Shown here piece by piece: positions 62,327 to 64,000 of a stretch of 64,000 nucleotides of DNA. Both the position numbers and the translations under genes were made by a program. How positions within the stretch are numbered: the stretch's first letter is position 1; each line of letters opens with the position of its first letter. Location of the stretch: contig OW028580.1 of NCBI GenBank assembly GCA_932294295.1, positions 36,649,336 to 36,713,335 on the forward strand, written 5' to 3'. The notes beneath the pieces were generated by a model that was given only the letters and a program-made list of their open reading frames with translations, had not been told where the DNA came from and did no database searches. Source of the DNA: Alitta virens (Eukaryota; Annelida; Polychaeta; Phyllodocida; Nereididae).

Positions 62327-63307
62327 CTTTCAGTGACTTTTCAGTGACTTTTCAGTTACTTTTCAGTGACTTTTCAGTGATTTTTCAGTTACTTTTCTAT
62401 GACATTTCAGTTTCTTTTCAGTGACTTTTTAGTGACTTTTCAGTTACTTTTCAGTGATTTTTAGTGACTTTTAGTGACTTTTCAGTGATTTTTCAGTTAC
62501 TTTCCAGTTACTTTTCAATGACATTTCAGTTACTTTTCAATGACATTTCAGTTACTTTTCAGTTACTTTTTAGTTACTTTTCAGTGACTTTTCAGTGACT
62601 TTTAGTGACTTTTCAGTGACTATTTAGTTACTTTTCAGTGATTTTTCAGTTACTTTTCAATGAGATTTCAGTGACTTTTCAGTGACCAGTAGTTTGTCTG
62701 TAATACGCCGTTGTTACAATTATCCAATCATAAAAAGTTGAGTTCCATCAGTAGTTTGCTCATGAAAAGCTATCTTTCAGTTTTGGTAAATTTCTATTGT
62801 GAAGGGTCATTCCATGTATGTTTGAGTATTATTTGCCTGGTTGCTTGCATACAATTTAAATAGCTAGCTGGGTTTACACTTTGAAGTAACTGAAAAGTAA
62901 CCGAGTAAAAGTAACTGAAAAAAGTAGCTGGGTTCTCATTCTGAAGTAACTAAAAAATAACTTAACAGTAACTGAAAGTAACTGAAAAGTAACTGAAAAA
63001 TAATATGAAGTAACTGAGTAACCAATTTAAAAGTAACTGAAAAGTAACTGAAAGAAGTAGCTGGGTTCTCATTATGAAGTAACTGAAAAGTAATTGAGCA
63101 AAAGTAACTGAAAAGTAACTGAAAAGTAACTGAAAGCAGTAGCTGGGTTCTCATGATGAAGTAACTGAAAAGTAACCAATTTCAAAGTAACTGAAAAGTA
63201 ACTCAAAGAAGTAGATGGGTTCTCATTATGAAGTAACTGAAAAGTAATTGAGTAAAAGTAACTGGAAAAAGCAGCTGGGTTTTCATTCTGAAGTAACTGA
63301 AAAGTAA
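62327..63307. repeat. Pair of inverted minisatellite arrays (TTTTCAGTKAC / GTAACTGAAAA)
   Basis: 62327-62685 repeats TTTTCAGTGAC/TTTTCAGTTAC. 62885-63307 repeats the complement GTAACTGAAAA with a higher-order GTAGCTGGGTTCTCATT block at about 62928, 63060, 63143, 63213 and 63273. The unique centre is about 200 bp. Confidence 0.93.
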
Positions 63308-63600
63308 TCAACTCAATTTTGTGAACAATCCTGTTTCGACCTAAGTTCGTCCTGGGTATTGCTAGATCAGCTTGCTCGTAATTTCATGACCTTATTTCAG
63401 TTAGTGCTAATATTTAAATTCTATGAAATAGTGCCCATTGCTAGTATTTTAATTCTATGAAATAGTGACCTTTGCTTTAATTCTTTGCTCTTTGTGAAGG
63501 TACATAGTACCCATAGTGCATTGCAATTGACTTTGACACCTTCTGGCTAGAGTCCAATTCAATTGGCACCTTGAGATGTGCACCTGTGATGTTTCAAAAG
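63308..63600. other. Intergenic, nothing coding recognised
   Basis: A short near-duplication (ATTCTATGAAATAGTG) near 63418-63470. Confidence 0.5.
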
Positions 63601-64000
63601 ACAAGTTAAGATAAGATATATTTTATTTGAAGTCGTATGTAAGAACAGATAACATAAGCAGAAGCATTTGCTCGACTAGAATAAAACGATATGACAAATG
63701 AAATATGTACAGATGAGGAGTGAAAACTATAAAAAACAGATTAGATTAATATAAAATAAAAGCAAATAGACAAATAAATTCATAAAATGCAATAAAAACA
63801 GGTTCCACAATTGCAATCTGGTCCATTCCATGCCAATAAGACTGATTTAAAATCTTTAAAATTTGGAATATTTTGTATGGCAATGGGAACAAGGTTCCAC
63901 AATTTAGCACCTTGGTATCCTATGGTTGACCTACCGTATCTAATTGTTTTAAACTTAGGTAATTCTATTATCTTATAATTTCTAAAATCATATTTAGGCA
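63600..64000 (-). mobile_element. 3' end of a non-LTR retrotransposon (LINE), cut by the window edge
   Basis: On the minus strand the frame from 63998 to the TGA at 63780-63782 encodes about 72 residues including TIRYGRSTIGYQGAKLWNLVP and CNCGTCFYC. The pattern R-G..T..Y.G.K.WN.(L)P followed by a C-x-C-x2-C-x2-C end is the usual C-terminus of LINE reverse-transcriptase polyproteins (CR1/L2/jockey-like). A 3' UTR and AATAAAATATATCTTATC tail follow to about 63605. The frame is open over what is visible. The clade is uncertain. Confidence 0.72.

Noticed and set aside
62936..63311. Short minus-strand ORFs rich in FSYFQLL
   Set aside because: Translations of the GTAACTGAAAA minisatellite.

Overview
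This is an AT-rich animal (metazoan) genomic window. It carries intron-containing genes with GT/AG splice sites, long introns, many tetranucleotide microsatellites, tRNA-derived SINE-like repeats, a LINE fragment and several terminal-inverted-repeat (TIR) elements. The mix of an FGF-receptor gene, a Ly6/uPAR-type gene and this repeat style suggests a marine invertebrate deuterostome, perhaps an echinoderm or other ambulacrarian. That placement is inference; nothing here fixes the species.

Three protein-coding genes can be assembled exon by exon with consistent reading phase. (1) Plus strand, 3123-26476: a receptor tyrosine kinase of the FGF-receptor family, with 13 supported coding exons (717 residues) plus one candidate 60-nt acidic exon at 10489. 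The order is signal peptide, two Ig domains, transmembrane segment, tyrosine kinase, tail. The 3' UTR probably runs to an AATAAA at 28397. (2) Plus strand, 40427-46092: a small secreted Ly6/uPAR (three-finger) protein with a C-terminal GPI-type signal, 4 exons, 143 residues. (3) Minus strand, 54503-49048: a six-exon gene for a 314-residue secreted, cysteine-rich, largely helical protein that I do not recognise. It has a TATA/CCAAT promoter and AU-rich motifs in its likely 3' UTR. Genes 2 and 3 are convergent (tail to tail).

Layout: 1-3122 possible upstream promoter and leader of the receptor; 3123-28.4 kb receptor gene, with 11.6 kb of introns before the first Ig exon; 28.4-40.4 kb intergenic, rich in mobile elements (a 1.46-kb TIR element, a fold-back element and its diverged relatives, a GATA microsatellite, a LINE tail); 40.4-46.2 kb Ly6-type gene; 46.2-47.8 kb spacer with a 432-bp MITE; 47.8-54.6 kb the secreted-protein gene on the minus strand; 54.6-64 kb intergenic, with SINEs, a 1.17-kb TIR element holding a heptad-repeat ORF behind a TATA box, a 780-bp tetranucleotide satellite attached to a SINE, a large inverted pair of minisatellite arrays, and a minus-strand LINE 3' end cut by the window edge.

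The best candidate for something undescribed is gene 3: a short secreted helical protein whose small exons, phase-0 introns, TATA promoter, short leader and AUUUA-rich 3' region together resemble a cytokine-type gene, although no family could be assigned. Second are the two TTA-flanked TIR elements, one of which carries its own promoter-like signal and a heptad-repeat ORF.
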